Assembly: GCA_017631275.1 (NCBI GenBank)
Contig: JAGBTQ010000012.1
Location: 48,458 to 112,457 of the forward strand
Reading direction: 5' to 3'
Origin: Alistipes sp.
GTDB lineage: Bacteria > Bacteroidota > Bacteroidia > Bacteroidales > Rikenellaceae
Length of the DNA: 64,000 bases
The notes under the pieces were generated by a model. The model saw nothing but the letters and a program-made list of their open reading frames with translations, was not told the origin of the DNA and did not search any database. The first letter of the stretch is position 1. Every line of letters begins with the position of its first letter. The position numbers and the translations under genes are program-made. Shown here in pieces: positions 42,585 to 50,048 of the stretch.

Positions 42585-42785
42585 ATGAAAGCCCCGAGCA
42601 TTAAGGACTCGACCCACGACAAAAGGCGTGAGTTTGTGCTCAACGAGTGGCGATGCTTGCTTAGCTGCGAGATGTGTGGCAAGTGCTCGATACTCCGAGG
42701 GCGAGATGAAGAGAGGCTCTATGCCGACTACATCGAGGGACGACGCGAATATTTAGAGATAACATTAGAGTTACGAAACAATTAA
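42585..42785 (+). CDS. Small Cys-rich protein (four-Cys cluster)
   Basis: From ATG 42585 the product is 66 residues: a charged N-terminus (KDSTHDKRREFVLNEWR), a cluster CLLSCEMCGKC (Cys spacing 3-2-2), then a charged helix (RDEERLYADYIEGRREYLEI). I chose this start because the longer frame begins inside the apparent promoter and adds an unrelated stretch. The cluster could bind iron-sulfur or zinc. The following gene is 13 bp downstream and encodes a small HTH-like protein, so they are probably co-transcribed. Family not recognised. Confidence 0.7.
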   Translation: MKAPSIKDSTHDKRREFVLNEWRCLLSCEMCGKCSILRGRDEERLYADYIEGRREYLEITLELRNN

Positions 42786-42798
42786 AAACTAGACAAAT

Positions 42799-42978
42799 AT
42801 GGAGACAAAAGCAAAAGTATTGGCAGTAATGATTGAGGCAGGTGAGCCTCTAAACGCAGGTAAGATTGCAGAGCTTAGCGGCATCGACCGCAAGGAGGTG
42901 GATAAGGCGATGAAGGCACTCAAGGAGGAGGGCGCAATCGTGTCGCCTGTGCGCTGCAAGTGGGCACCAGCAAAGTAA
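42799..42978 (+). CDS. Small winged-helix-like protein
   Basis: The 59-residue protein [20 protein letters not shown]... reads like a compact winged helix: helix 1 ([11 protein letters not shown]), helix 2 ([10 protein letters not shown]), recognition helix ([16 protein letters not shown]), and a short beta wing ([14 protein letters not shown]). It has no other domain. It may regulate or partner the Cys-rich protein just upstream; DNA binding is inferred from shape only. A terminator follows. Confidence 0.75.
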   Translation: METKAKVLAVMIEAGEPLNAGKIAELSGIDRKEVDKAMKALKEEGAIVSPVRCKWAPAK

Positions 42979-43006
42979 AACGAGAAGAATTGCCATAGAG
43001 AGTAAA

Positions 43007-43042
43007 GGGTGTTACAACGTCAGTTGTGACACCCTAATTTTT
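43007..43042 (+). terminator. Terminator after the small winged-helix gene
   Basis: GGGTGTTACAAC and GTTGTGACACCC form a 12-bp stem (one G-T) with a 4-nt loop and a following T-rich run. Confidence 0.88.
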
Positions 43043-43095
43043 AAGGTGAAAAGTGAAAAGTGAAAGGTGAAAAGTATGGTGTGCTTCGCACGGAC
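43043..43095 (+). repeat. Purine-rich GTGAAAAG repeat, locus 6
   Basis: AAGGTGAAAAGTGAAAAG and GTGAAAGGTGAAAAG words are followed by TATGGTGTGCTTCGCACGG, the same hairpin-bearing end as at 19.3 and 33.9 kb, and then the GAGTAATGAG array. Confidence 0.78.
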
Positions 43096-43096
43096 T

Positions 43097-43167
43097 TAAT
43101 GAGTAATGAGTAGAGAGTAATTAGTAGTATTTTTTTGCTACTCACTACTCATTACTAATTACTCATT
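43097..43167. repeat. GAGTAATGAG word repeat, locus 2
   Basis: AATGAGTAATGAGTAGAGAG and TAATTAGTAGTA are followed by a T run and complementary words CTACTCACTACTCATTAC and TAATTACTCATT, so the array can fold into a long imperfect hairpin. It lies between the purine-rich repeat and the 3' end of the RluA-like gene. Confidence 0.65.
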
Positions 43168-43201
43168 TTAATATGTTCCAAAGATACTCTATTTCTGGAA
43201 T

Positions 43202-44824
43202 CTAAAACTCAGCTTTGCACTCAACAACGATACGTTCCTTGGTGTGCGGGTGCGTAAACTCGAGGCGCGAGGCGTGGAGGCATAGGCGATGACCATCACT
43301 AAGGTCGGCACGCTGCTCATGACCATAGATGTCGTCGCCAACAATAGGTGTGTTAAGTCCCTCAGGGTGAGCCGAATGCAGTCGTAACTGATGTGTACGA
43401 CCTGTAAGCGGATAGAACGCTACTCTTGTGCGACCATCTTCCACTGCCACAACACGATACTCCGTAATTGAGCGCTTGCCGTCGGGGGCAACCATCTGGC
43501 GGGGGCGGTTGTCGTAGTCGAGCTTCATGCATAGGTCGATACGCCCACTATCTTGCTCGACAACGCCGTCGAGGAGTGCTGTATATTGCTTTGATACTGT
43601 GCGTGTTACAAACTGCTCCTGCATAGCCTTATGCGTAGCTTTGTCCTTTGCCAAGAGCAGTATTCCCGAGGTAGATTGGTCGAGGCGGTGCACAATCATT
43701 GGACCTGAGGCCTCCGTATAGCGCTCCTCTGCCCACTCCTCGACACTACGCACGCCCGACTTACCACGCACCGAGAGCATGCCACATGGCTTATCCACAA
43801 CCACGATGTGGCTATCTTCCCACAATATGCGGGGCTCGGCAGGGATAATCTGCGTAAGTGGGTTAGGCTCAACGGCTAAGCCCTCGAGCATATGCGTTAA
43901 TATTGGCTTACACTTGCCGTTGCATGCGGGGTAGAAAGCACCATGGTGGCGCACCTCGCCACGGGGTGATGCTCCCTGCCAAAACTCAGCCATAGCCACG
44001 GGGCGCAGACCGTTAAGGTAGGCATATTGCAACAACTTGGGCGCTGCGCACTCGCCAGCACCTGCGGGTGGCACAAGCTGTGGCGTGGGGGCAAACAACT
44101 CGCAGAGGTTACGCACCTCGCCACGAGCATTGAGTATGCGAAACTCAGCAAATAGCTGCATCTGAAGCTCTGCGGAGCGCTGCTGACGCTCAGCCTTAAG
44201 GGCTTCAACCTCAGCGTAAAGTTTGTTGTAGCGCTCCTCAGCCTCAGCAACCCTATCGCGCATAGCACGCTTTAAGCGTTGTAGCTCGGCATTATCTCTC
44301 TGACTCTCAAGGATTAGCACACCGCTATCCTCGCCCTCGGCACGTCGCTTGTCACGCTTCTTTTTGCGCTCCTTAAGTTGCGCCTTAAGCTCCGACAACT
44401 GCTGCTCGGCATCACACATTGCCCTCTCTAACGCCGCCTTTGCCGACTGATACTCCTCGCCCGACTCACGCTCCTTAATGGTGCGGTTTATGGCAGATAT
44501 CTCTGCCTCGCCACGACGAAAGAAGTCGCCAGGTTGTAGCATGTCGTATATAGGTGGCACAAAATATTCATGGAGGTTTCTTCCACCGAGGTTGCCTGAG
44601 AATGCCGCAAGAAAGCCAAGTTCGCCCCTCGCGTCCTCAACCACAAGCACTCCAAACATCTTGCCTCGCGCAATCTCCTCACGCCACTCTGGATGCGACC
44701 CAAGGTATTGCTGCACCTCGCTTGCCGCCAAGCACGACAACGCGTGTGGCACATAGTGGAATGGCCACGTGAAGAGCTTCGGGCGCTCGATATGCGATAT
44801 GTCAGCAGTAAAGCGGTGCAACAT
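43202..44824 (-). CDS. RluA-family pseudouridine synthase with long coiled-coil N-terminal region
   Basis: The catalytic domain occupies about residues 325-540 of 540: VVVDKPCGMLSVRGKSG, the active-site HRLDQSTSGILLLAK with its Asp (about 398), GRTHQLRLHSAHP and a normal C-terminus. The first 320 residues are unrelated to the usual S4 domain and include FHYVPHALSCLAASEVQQYL, a segment YEWLVVEDARG-like (FGVLVVEDARGELGFLAAFSG), and a strong coiled coil (about 125-230; LKERKKKRDKRRAEGED, RLKRAMRDRVAEAEERYNK). The target RNA is unknown. It is 23 bp downstream of trhA. Confidence 0.85.
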   Translation of the reverse strand: MLHRFTADISHIERPKLFTWPFHYVPHALSCLAASEVQQYLGSHPEWREEIARGKMFGVLVVEDARGELGFLAAFSGNLGGRNLHEYFVPPIYDMLQPGDFFRRGEAEISAINRTIKERESGEEYQSAKAALERAMCDAEQQLSELKAQLKERKKKRDKRRAEGEDSGVLILESQRDNAELQRLKRAMRDRVAEAEERYNKLYAEVEALKAERQQRSAELQMQLFAEFRILNARGEVRNLCELFAPTPQLVPPAGAGECAAPKLLQYAYLNGLRPVAMAEFWQGASPRGEVRHHGAFYPACNGKCKPILTHMLEGLAVEPNPLTQIIPAEPRILWEDSHIVVVDKPCGMLSVRGKSGVRSVEEWAEERYTEASGPMIVHRLDQSTSGILLLAKDKATHKAMQEQFVTRTVSKQYTALLDGVVEQDSGRIDLCMKLDYDNRPRQMVAPDGKRSITEYRVVAVEDGRTRVAFYPLTGRTHQLRLHSAHPEGLNTPIVGDDIYGHEQRADLSDGHRLCLHASRLEFTHPHTKERIVVECKAEF

Positions 44825-44847
44825 AACACTCTAATTTTTGGCCTCGC

Positions 44848-45516
44848 CTACAACACAAACATCTGCAAGAGCTTCCACGTAGCAATCATGTGGCAGATAT
44901 CGCCAAGAATAACGAAAAGGTGGAATACTGAGTGGATATATGGTATCTGCTTGAAGCTATATAGCACAGCACCAACGATATAGGCAATACCTTCGCCAAC
45001 AACCCAGAGCACAATCTCTAGGCCACAACACTCGTAAAATGGCTTGAAGGCGACAAGAATCGTAAGGCCCATAAGCACGTAGCATGCCGTCTCGAGGTAG
45101 CTATGCGCCTTTAGCTTGCGGAAGCTAAGCCCTGTGCCCACAAGGGCTGCGAGCCACACAAACGAGCAGATGGCAATGCCCCAAACAGGAGCACCACCCT
45201 CACGCATGGCTATGAGCGTTACGGGCGTATAGCTACCCGCAATGTGCCAATATATCGCCGCGTGGTCAACCTTGCGAGCGAGGGCCTTTCTCTTGACACT
45301 AGCGGCGGGTATGGCATGATACATTGTCGATGCGGCATAGGAGCTCGCCACACCCACAAAGTAGATTACAAGGCTCAATATGGCGAGCGACGAGGCGTAG
45401 TCCGCACTCTTAATAACAAAGAATCTACACACCACAATGGCCATCAGAAGGCCCACGGCGTGTGTCGAGGCATTTAAAATCTCCTCGCTACGAGAGTATG
45501 CGTGCTTTACATTCAT
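44848..45516 (-). CDS. trhA: Hemolysin III-type membrane protein (TrhA/PAQR-like)
   Basis: From ATG 45516 the product is 222 residues with seven hydrophobic helices. Family residues are seen: RSEEILNASTHAVGLLMA, SSYAASTMYHAI (SxxxH), KVDHAAIYWHIAGSYTPVTL (DHxxI..L.AGSYTP) and HLFVILGDICHM near the end (HxxxxxGxxxH), which together make the zinc site of PAQR-type proteins. I chose this Met because the longer frame overlaps the upstream region with no membrane features. Such proteins are linked to membrane fluidity; haemolysis is not implied. Confidence 0.9.
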   Translation of the reverse strand: MNVKHAYSRSEEILNASTHAVGLLMAIVVCRFFVIKSADYASSLAILSLVIYFVGVASSYAASTMYHAIPAASVKRKALARKVDHAAIYWHIAGSYTPVTLIAMREGGAPVWGIAICSFVWLAALVGTGLSFRKLKAHSYLETACYVLMGLTILVAFKPFYECCGLEIVLWVVGEGIAYIVGAVLYSFKQIPYIHSVFHLFVILGDICHMIATWKLLQMFVL

Positions 45517-45520
45517 ATGG

Positions 45521-45528
45521 CAAAGGTA
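45521..45528 (-). promoter_or_regulatory. -7 box abutting the trhA start codon
   Basis: TACCTTTG on the minus strand ends 4 nt before the ATG at 45516. If used, the transcript would have almost no leader. Confidence 0.5.
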
Positions 45529-45571
45529 ATCAAAATCGGCAAAAAAATGGTTGCGTTCGCCGAAATCTTCG

Positions 45572-45579
45572 TATATTTG
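45572..45579 (+). promoter_or_regulatory. -7 promoter box of proC
   Basis: TATATTTG matches TAnnTTTG, with TTG at 45551-45553 (18-bp gap) as a possible -33 element; the leader to the ATG is about 55 nt. Confidence 0.6.
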
Positions 45580-45638
45580 TAGATGATTGCAGTCCGATTT
45601 ATCGGCCGCAGAAAACCTAAGAACAAACCTTAACAACG

Positions 45639-46436
45639 ATGAAGATAGCTATAATTGGCGCAGGAAATATGGGCGGTGCGGTGGCACGTGGCTTGGCACG
45701 TGGCGCGAAGATTGCCACAAGCGACATCTACGTGTCGAACCCTTCGACCGCGAAGCTCGAGGCACTAAAGAGCGAGCACCCCGAGATAAACACCACAACA
45801 AATAATTGCGATGCCGCAGCGGCGGCAGACCTCGTTATACTCGCCGTGAAGCCGTGGAAGGTGGAGCAAGTCATAGATGAGCTTAAGCCACACCTCGACT
45901 ACAAGCGTCAGGCTGTTGCCTCGATGGTGGGTGGCCTCGGCATAAGCCAGCTTAGCGAGTGGCTCGACAAGGGCGACGGAGAGCTACCCGCAACATTCAT
46001 CATAATACCCAACACCGCTATTGCCACCATGAGTAGCATGACATTTATCGCCTCGGAGAATGCAACCCGAGAGCAGGACACGCAGCTTGTCGAGATATTT
46101 AGCGAGCTTGGCATGGCGATGCTTGTGGAGGAGGGGCTTATCCCCGCTGGCACGTCGCTCGCATCGTGTGGCATAGCCTACGCCCTACGCTACATACGTG
46201 CAGCCATGGAGGGCGGCGTGGAGCTTGGCTTTCGTGCCGACGACGCCAAGCGCATAGTGATGCAGACACTGCGTGGTGCCGCAGATATCCTCGAGGCTAA
46301 CGGTAGCCACCCCGAGGCCGAGATCGACCGTGTGACAACCCCTGGCGGCCTAACCATCAAGGGCCTCAACGCCATGGAGGCTGCCGGCTTCACGCACAGT
46401 GTAATCGAGGGCCTCAGGGCCTCAACGAAGAGATAG
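45639..46436 (+). CDS. proC: Pyrroline-5-carboxylate reductase
   Basis: ProC makes the last step of proline synthesis, reducing pyrroline-5-carboxylate with NAD(P)H. The 265-residue product has the Rossmann box IAIIGAGNMGGAVARGL (about 3-19), ILAVKPWKVEQVI (about 67-79), IPNTAIATMSSMT (about 113-125, the usual RxMPNTP region with I for M), and GLTIKGLNAMEAAGF near the C-terminus. It stands alone with its own promoter and terminator. Confidence 0.95.
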   Translation: MKIAIIGAGNMGGAVARGLARGAKIATSDIYVSNPSTAKLEALKSEHPEINTTTNNCDAAAAADLVILAVKPWKVEQVIDELKPHLDYKRQAVASMVGGLGISQLSEWLDKGDGELPATFIIIPNTAIATMSSMTFIASENATREQDTQLVEIFSELGMAMLVEEGLIPAGTSLASCGIAYALRYIRAAMEGGVELGFRADDAKRIVMQTLRGAADILEANGSHPEAEIDRVTTPGGLTIKGLNAMEAAGFTHSVIEGLRASTKR

Positions 46437-46456
46437 AAGATAAAACAGCGATAAGG

Positions 46457-46484
46457 AAAGGATAGCCGCGGCTATCCTTTTTTT
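46457..46484 (+). terminator. Terminator after proC
   Basis: AAAGGATAGCC-GC-GGCTATCCTTT stem is followed by a T run. It overlaps the 3' end of the convergent gene at 46472. Confidence 0.85.
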
Positions 46485-47077
46485 GGTTGGTGTTCACTGA
46501 GTGGAATGTGGGTCAATGTGGTTAAGCCGTGCTTCTGTCCAATGACGTAGGTCTGAGAGAGGGGTGAGTCGGCGTGGCGGAAGTCGCTCAAGAGGCACTC
46601 CTTGCCAAGCGAGAATTGCAGGCACGAGAAGCTGTCGCCTCTGAGCATCTTCGAGTTCTCGCAGTGCTCGGCAACAAAGCGGTTATCGCCCAAGTAGCGC
46701 ACCTCGCAGACCCTGTCTGGAAGCCAGCCGATGCGCAAGCAGTCGCCCACAGAGAGCTCCGAGGTGGTGATGCTCTCGATGTCGAACAGCGACGAGAAGC
46801 AGTCTGCTGCTAGCGCCTCGCAAAAGAGCCTCCACGAGCACCCCGCACCATACATCGACAGCACGTCGAGGGTGCGCAGCGACACCGTGTCGTAGCCTCG
46901 TGTAGAGTAGCCCCATACACGCTCAAGCGTAGACTCAGAGATGTGCTGACGCTGATCCTGCTCGATAGCAGAAACAAGATCCAAGAAGTCGGCATGCACA
47001 ACTAGTGGCTTGCCAAAACGCTCCTCGACACTCAGGCGCATAGCGAAGATTTGTGGTGTATTGCTTTTAATTGCCAT
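46472..47077 (-). CDS. HTH-like protein of a Bacteroidales family, function unknown
   Basis: The 201-residue protein begins with a helical region including DLVSAIEQDQRQHISESTLERVWGYSTRGYDTVSLRTLDVL (about 29-70), where HISESTLxRxWGY recalls the recognition part of small HTH proteins found in many copies in Bacteroidales. The C-terminal half (about 105-190; DCLRIGWLPDRVCEVRYLGDNRF, SCLQFSLGKECLL) is beta-rich. It is divergent from the kinase gene, with overlapping promoters, so it may regulate that locus. I know no experimental function. Confidence 0.6.
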   Translation of the reverse strand: MAIKSNTPQIFAMRLSVEERFGKPLVVHADFLDLVSAIEQDQRQHISESTLERVWGYSTRGYDTVSLRTLDVLSMYGAGCSWRLFCEALAADCFSSLFDIESITTSELSVGDCLRIGWLPDRVCEVRYLGDNRFVAEHCENSKMLRGDSFSCLQFSLGKECLLSDFRHADSPLSQTYVIGQKHGLTTLTHIPLSEHQPKKG

Positions 47078-47084
47078 TGCGATA

Positions 47085-47092
47085 CAAAAATA
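47085..47092 (-). promoter_or_regulatory. -7 box of the HTH-like gene
   Basis: TATTTTTG on the minus strand, 7 nt before the ATG at 47077; a very short or absent leader is implied. Confidence 0.45.
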
Positions 47093-47098
47093 AATAAT

Positions 47099-47106
47099 TA
47101 TCTTTG
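47099..47106 (+). promoter_or_regulatory. -7 promoter box of the kinase gene
   Basis: TATCTTTG, 20 bp before the kinase ATG at 47127 and only 6 bp from the opposite promoter box, so the two promoters must interfere. Confidence 0.6.
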
Positions 47107-47126
47107 AAATCGCAAACTTTTATGAA

Positions 47127-48461
47127 ATGATAGAGAGCGAAATTTTCGATAGTACTACGACTAGACACATCGAGCAAGGTGGTTTTCAGGATATTATGCT
47201 GCTACGAAGCACAGCATATGCTAAACTATATCGTGCTAGTAGGGCTGGCAAGTTTTTCCTTATCAAGGCTACAAAGGACAACTCGGAGCATCAGGAGGCT
47301 ATGCTTCGACGAGAATACGAGCTCTCTATAGGCAGCGACCACCCACACATCGTACATGTATACACCTACGAGGAGAGTCTGCCCATGGGCGCAGGCATAA
47401 TAATGGAGTATATCGAGGGTCGCACGCTTGCTGAGTATCTAGCCGAGAAGCCCGCCTTAGCGGAGCGCAAGCGCATATTTGGGGAGCTGCTATCTGCCGT
47501 TGACTACCTACATAAAAGGGGTATTATCCACAACGACCTGAAGCCAGAAAACATACTCATAAGTCGAGCAGACAACTCGCTAAAACTCATAGACTTTGGT
47601 TTAGCAGATAGCGACGCACACTTTGCTATGCGCACATTAGGCTGCTCGCCCAAGTACGCATCGCCCGAGCTTAGCTCACGCTCGGCCATGCCCGATGCTC
47701 GTAGCGACATCTACTCATTGGGCATCATCTTGCGCCAAGTGCTCGAGTCAGGATACAGATTTATCACGGCACGCTGCCTAAAGCTAGACCCTGCACGACG
47801 CTATGCTAACATAGAGTCGTTGCAGAGAGCCATGCGCTGGCATGACAACCGCTGGAAGCGCATCGTGGCAGTGGTGTGCATAACGCTCATTGCCACACTA
47901 ACAACGCTCTACTTCTCAACCAAGATGCAGTACAGCGAGGTGCAAAAGCAATACGACAATGCATGTAGCCATTATGTAGATGCCAAACAAAAATATCAAG
48001 AGGTTAAGCAACTATATATATCTACCAAGGAGCAGTACGAGAATCTAAAAGATGGTATTGAGTACAAAAAGAAGAAGCAAGAGCAGCTTTACAAACGTAT
48101 AGAGAATGAGATAGTTAGCGCCTATAAAATTGCTTCAGACTCAATGTCCCGTGCTGTTTATCGAGACCTGGGTTATAACTATCTTACCACATATATTAAG
48201 AAGACTGACAAGTATCGAAAAGATAGCATATCATCTATTACAGATGTTGAAATGGCTACATTTGCCACTAATGCCTACACTCATCTTTATGATATATATT
48301 ACAAAAAGTTAATAGAGCAAGCTGATAAACAACCCTTTCTGAATTGGGGAAATATGTCTAACGACGAGAAAGAATTCTACCGTATATTACTAACTCGCCG
48401 TCTTCTTTATCGCCCTTATAGCAAGGAGGAAGCAAAGACAATAAAAGACAAATTTTTGTAA
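47127..48461 (+). CDS. Transmembrane Hanks-type Ser/Thr protein kinase
   Basis: Kinase domain about 20-245: Lys47 in FFLIKATK, a Glu in RREYEL, catalytic loop HNDLKPENI (His135, Asn136, Asp137: a non-RD kinase), DFG at 156-158, and YASPEL for APE. The glycine-rich loop is replaced by LLRSTAYAKLYRASRAG with no GxG. A TM helix (about 251-270; VAVVCITLIATLTTLYF) is followed by a long coiled coil (about 275-340) and a helical extracytoplasmic domain with no PASTA repeats. The essential residues are kept, so activity is likely. Downstream are two membrane proteins that may be partners or targets. Confidence 0.85.
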   Translation: MIESEIFDSTTTRHIEQGGFQDIMLLRSTAYAKLYRASRAGKFFLIKATKDNSEHQEAMLRREYELSIGSDHPHIVHVYTYEESLPMGAGIIMEYIEGRTLAEYLAEKPALAERKRIFGELLSAVDYLHKRGIIHNDLKPENILISRADNSLKLIDFGLADSDAHFAMRTLGCSPKYASPELSSRSAMPDARSDIYSLGIILRQVLESGYRFITARCLKLDPARRYANIESLQRAMRWHDNRWKRIVAVVCITLIATLTTLYFSTKMQYSEVQKQYDNACSHYVDAKQKYQEVKQLYISTKEQYENLKDGIEYKKKKQEQLYKRIENEIVSAYKIASDSMSRAVYRDLGYNYLTTYIKKTDKYRKDSISSITDVEMATFATNAYTHLYDIYYKKLIEQADKQPFLNWGNMSNDEKEFYRILLTRRLLYRPYSKEEAKTIKDKFL

Positions 48462-48487
48462 TCCCCTTTTACATACCTTTGCCATTG

Positions 48488-48556
48488 CAATAGCTCACTA
48501 AGCGCAAAATTGAGGCTCTCAAAACCACGATTTTTGCAATGTATGGCGAGCTATTG
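48488..48556. other. Inverted repeat upstream of the small membrane protein gene
   Basis: CAATAGCTC (48488-48496) and GAGCTATTG (48548-48556) form a 9-bp stem, with GCAAAA/TTTTGC pairing inside. It fills much of the 131-bp gap between the kinase and the next gene. It may be a kinase 3' end structure, a 5'-leader structure or a small RNA; nothing in the sequence decides. Confidence 0.45.
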
Positions 48557-48592
48557 TCGGACTATTATTATCTTTTAAAAACTTAAATTATT

Positions 48593-48907
48593 ATGGAAAA
48601 CCAGAATGTAAAAGGCGGATGGTGCAAGGCATCACTAGTATTGGGTGTTATCGCAATGATCTTCGCATTGTTGCCACTTGCAAGCGCATGGTTTATGTTG
48701 CTTACAGGCGTAAACTACCTATTGGCACCTATTGGTATTATTTGCGGTGTTGTGGCACTCGTAAAGTCGCAGAACCTTAAGAAGTCGATCATCGGCATGG
48801 TACTCTGCATCGTGGCTCTTTGCCTTCCTTTCTTCCTGGCAGAGCTCTATGTTGAGAGCGCAGCAGAGTCTGTTGGCAACGCTATGGATATGTTGAGCAA
48901 CTTCTAA
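48593..48907 (+). CDS. Small membrane protein, DUF4190-like
   Basis: The 104-residue product has three predicted membrane helices (ASLVLGVIAMIFALLPL, LLAPIGIICGVVALV, SIIGMVLCIVALCLPFFLA) and short polar ends. The pattern W-KASLVLGVIA...AxxGIICGVVALxKS...KSIIGMVL is that of DUF4190-type proteins. It is 20 bp before the next gene and probably co-transcribed with it. Function unknown. Confidence 0.7.
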   Translation: MENQNVKGGWCKASLVLGVIAMIFALLPLASAWFMLLTGVNYLLAPIGIICGVVALVKSQNLKKSIIGMVLCIVALCLPFFLAELYVESAAESVGNAMDMLSNF

Positions 48908-48926
48908 TCATTAAAACATTGAAGCT

Positions 48927-49661
48927 ATGAGCAACAAAAAGAAATATATCCTCATTGGTGTTGGCGCACTCATCCTTATCTCGCTACTTTCATCTATCGG
49001 CGGTGGTGACAGCGAAGTGGCGGAGCAGAAACCTATTATCCTAAAGGCAGCACAGACCGAAATCAAGGGCGACCTTAAGGGTTGCTACGAGCTTGTAGAT
49101 AAGGATTATAAGCCAAAGTACGACAACATTTGGGGATACGCTGTTAATGTAGAGCTTAAGCGCACATCAGCACAGCTACCACACGACCGCAAGGAGATAA
49201 CTATCTTCCCTGACTCACACAAGTCGTCAGCAAAGTATTGCGCAGGCTTTGGCATCGAGATCTTGGATGCCGATGGCAACGTTATCGACAAGAAAAATGC
49301 TAACGCCACACCATACTCATGGGACGAGATGACAGCAGCAGTTCAGCTTCTTCCAGAGGAGACAACAACAATCAAGTACTACTTCAAGAGCCTTCATGAT
49401 GCTGCTAGCATTCGTGTAACCTCAATGCTCATGGAAAACGAAGAGCGTAAGAGTGCTACAAAGACTGAGTCAAAGTCGGAGTCAAAGTCGGAGTCGGAGT
49501 CGGAGTCGAAGTCAGGCTCATTGAGCGGACTTTTGAAGGAGATGACAGATCTTAGCGACGACGAGGATCTAAAGGATGAGCTAAAGGATGCTGAGGCAGC
49601 CTTGGAGATTGCTGGCAAGACAATGGAGGTTGCTGGCGACATGCTTGACCTCTTGAAGTAA
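48927..49661 (+). CDS. Membrane-anchored protein of unknown function
   Basis: The 244-residue product has one N-terminal TM (YILIGVGALILISLLSSIG), an extracytoplasmic beta domain (about 55-165; IWGYAVNVELKRTSAQLPHD, YCAGFGIEILDADGNVIDKK, FKSLHDAASIRVTSML) that resembles small Ig-like or FxLYD-type domains, a low-complexity Ser/Glu/Lys run made of TCNGAG-type codons (about 172-195), and an acidic helical tail with LLKEMTDLSDDEDLKDEL. The repeat run can expand or contract. Its position after the transmembrane kinase and small membrane protein suggests a common envelope role. Confidence 0.65.
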   Translation: MSNKKKYILIGVGALILISLLSSIGGGDSEVAEQKPIILKAAQTEIKGDLKGCYELVDKDYKPKYDNIWGYAVNVELKRTSAQLPHDRKEITIFPDSHKSSAKYCAGFGIEILDADGNVIDKKNANATPYSWDEMTAAVQLLPEETTTIKYYFKSLHDAASIRVTSMLMENEERKSATKTESKSESKSESESESKSGSLSGLLKEMTDLSDDEDLKDELKDAEAALEIAGKTMEVAGDMLDLLK

Positions 49662-49748
49662 TAATCTCACGACACACAACCATAGCAAATCTCAAGGATT
49701 CTACCAACAGCCCACTCCCTCGGTAGTGGCACAAAAACAAGACCTAAG

Positions 49749-49838
49749 ATGCTGTTATTGGTATTAGCAGTAGTGATGTTTAACCTTCGAAAGATGGTTT
49801 CGAAACGGCTAAAGAGCGACAGTGTCCACGATAAATAA
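49749..49838 (+). CDS. Candidate 29-residue hydrophobic peptide
   Basis: In the 387-bp gap between genes, ATG 49749 opens MLLLVLAVVMFNLRKMVSKR followed by a basic/polar tail ending at TAA 49836-49838. One hydrophobic helix followed by positive charges is the form of type I toxin peptides and other small membrane proteins. No Shine-Dalgarno is visible and I know no homolog. The frame may be fortuitous. Confidence 0.3.
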   Translation: MLLLVLAVVMFNLRKMVSKRLKSDSVHDK

Positions 49839-49949
49839 CCTCAGCGTGGTCGCCGCAAACAAAGGGGTTTGCGCCACCCAACATAGCGACGACAGCCACA
49901 CATCCCTCTATCAACGAGGCACTATCACCTCTTAGCAAAGTATAGTCCA

Positions 49950-49983
49950 CAGAAGTTTTTAGACTTTTGTGGGCTTATTTTTT
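49950..49983 (+). terminator. Terminator in the 49.7-50.0 kb gap
   Basis: CCACAGAAGT and ACTTTTGTGG (one G-T) form a stem with a 6-nt loop, followed by a T-rich run. It lies 289 bp after the last gene and before tolC, so it must end a transcript that covers the gap. Confidence 0.75.
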
Positions 49984-50048
49984 ACTGACATTTCCGGTCA
50001 ATTTTTGTTTGGTATAGGGTTTGTTTTGCTCAACACAAAACAGATACT

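Noticed and set aside
43043-43167. Possible CRISPR-like array in the word repeats
   Set aside because: The words are short, irregular and not separated by unique spacers of constant length; no cas genes are present.
44848-45516. Reading the hemolysin III-type protein as a toxin
   Set aside because: The family name is historical; the sequence shows a PAQR-like membrane protein and gives no evidence for haemolysis.
49662-50048. RNase P RNA or tmRNA in the gap
   Set aside because: The conserved GAGGAAAGTCC of RNase P and the tmRNA acceptor/T-arm were not found.
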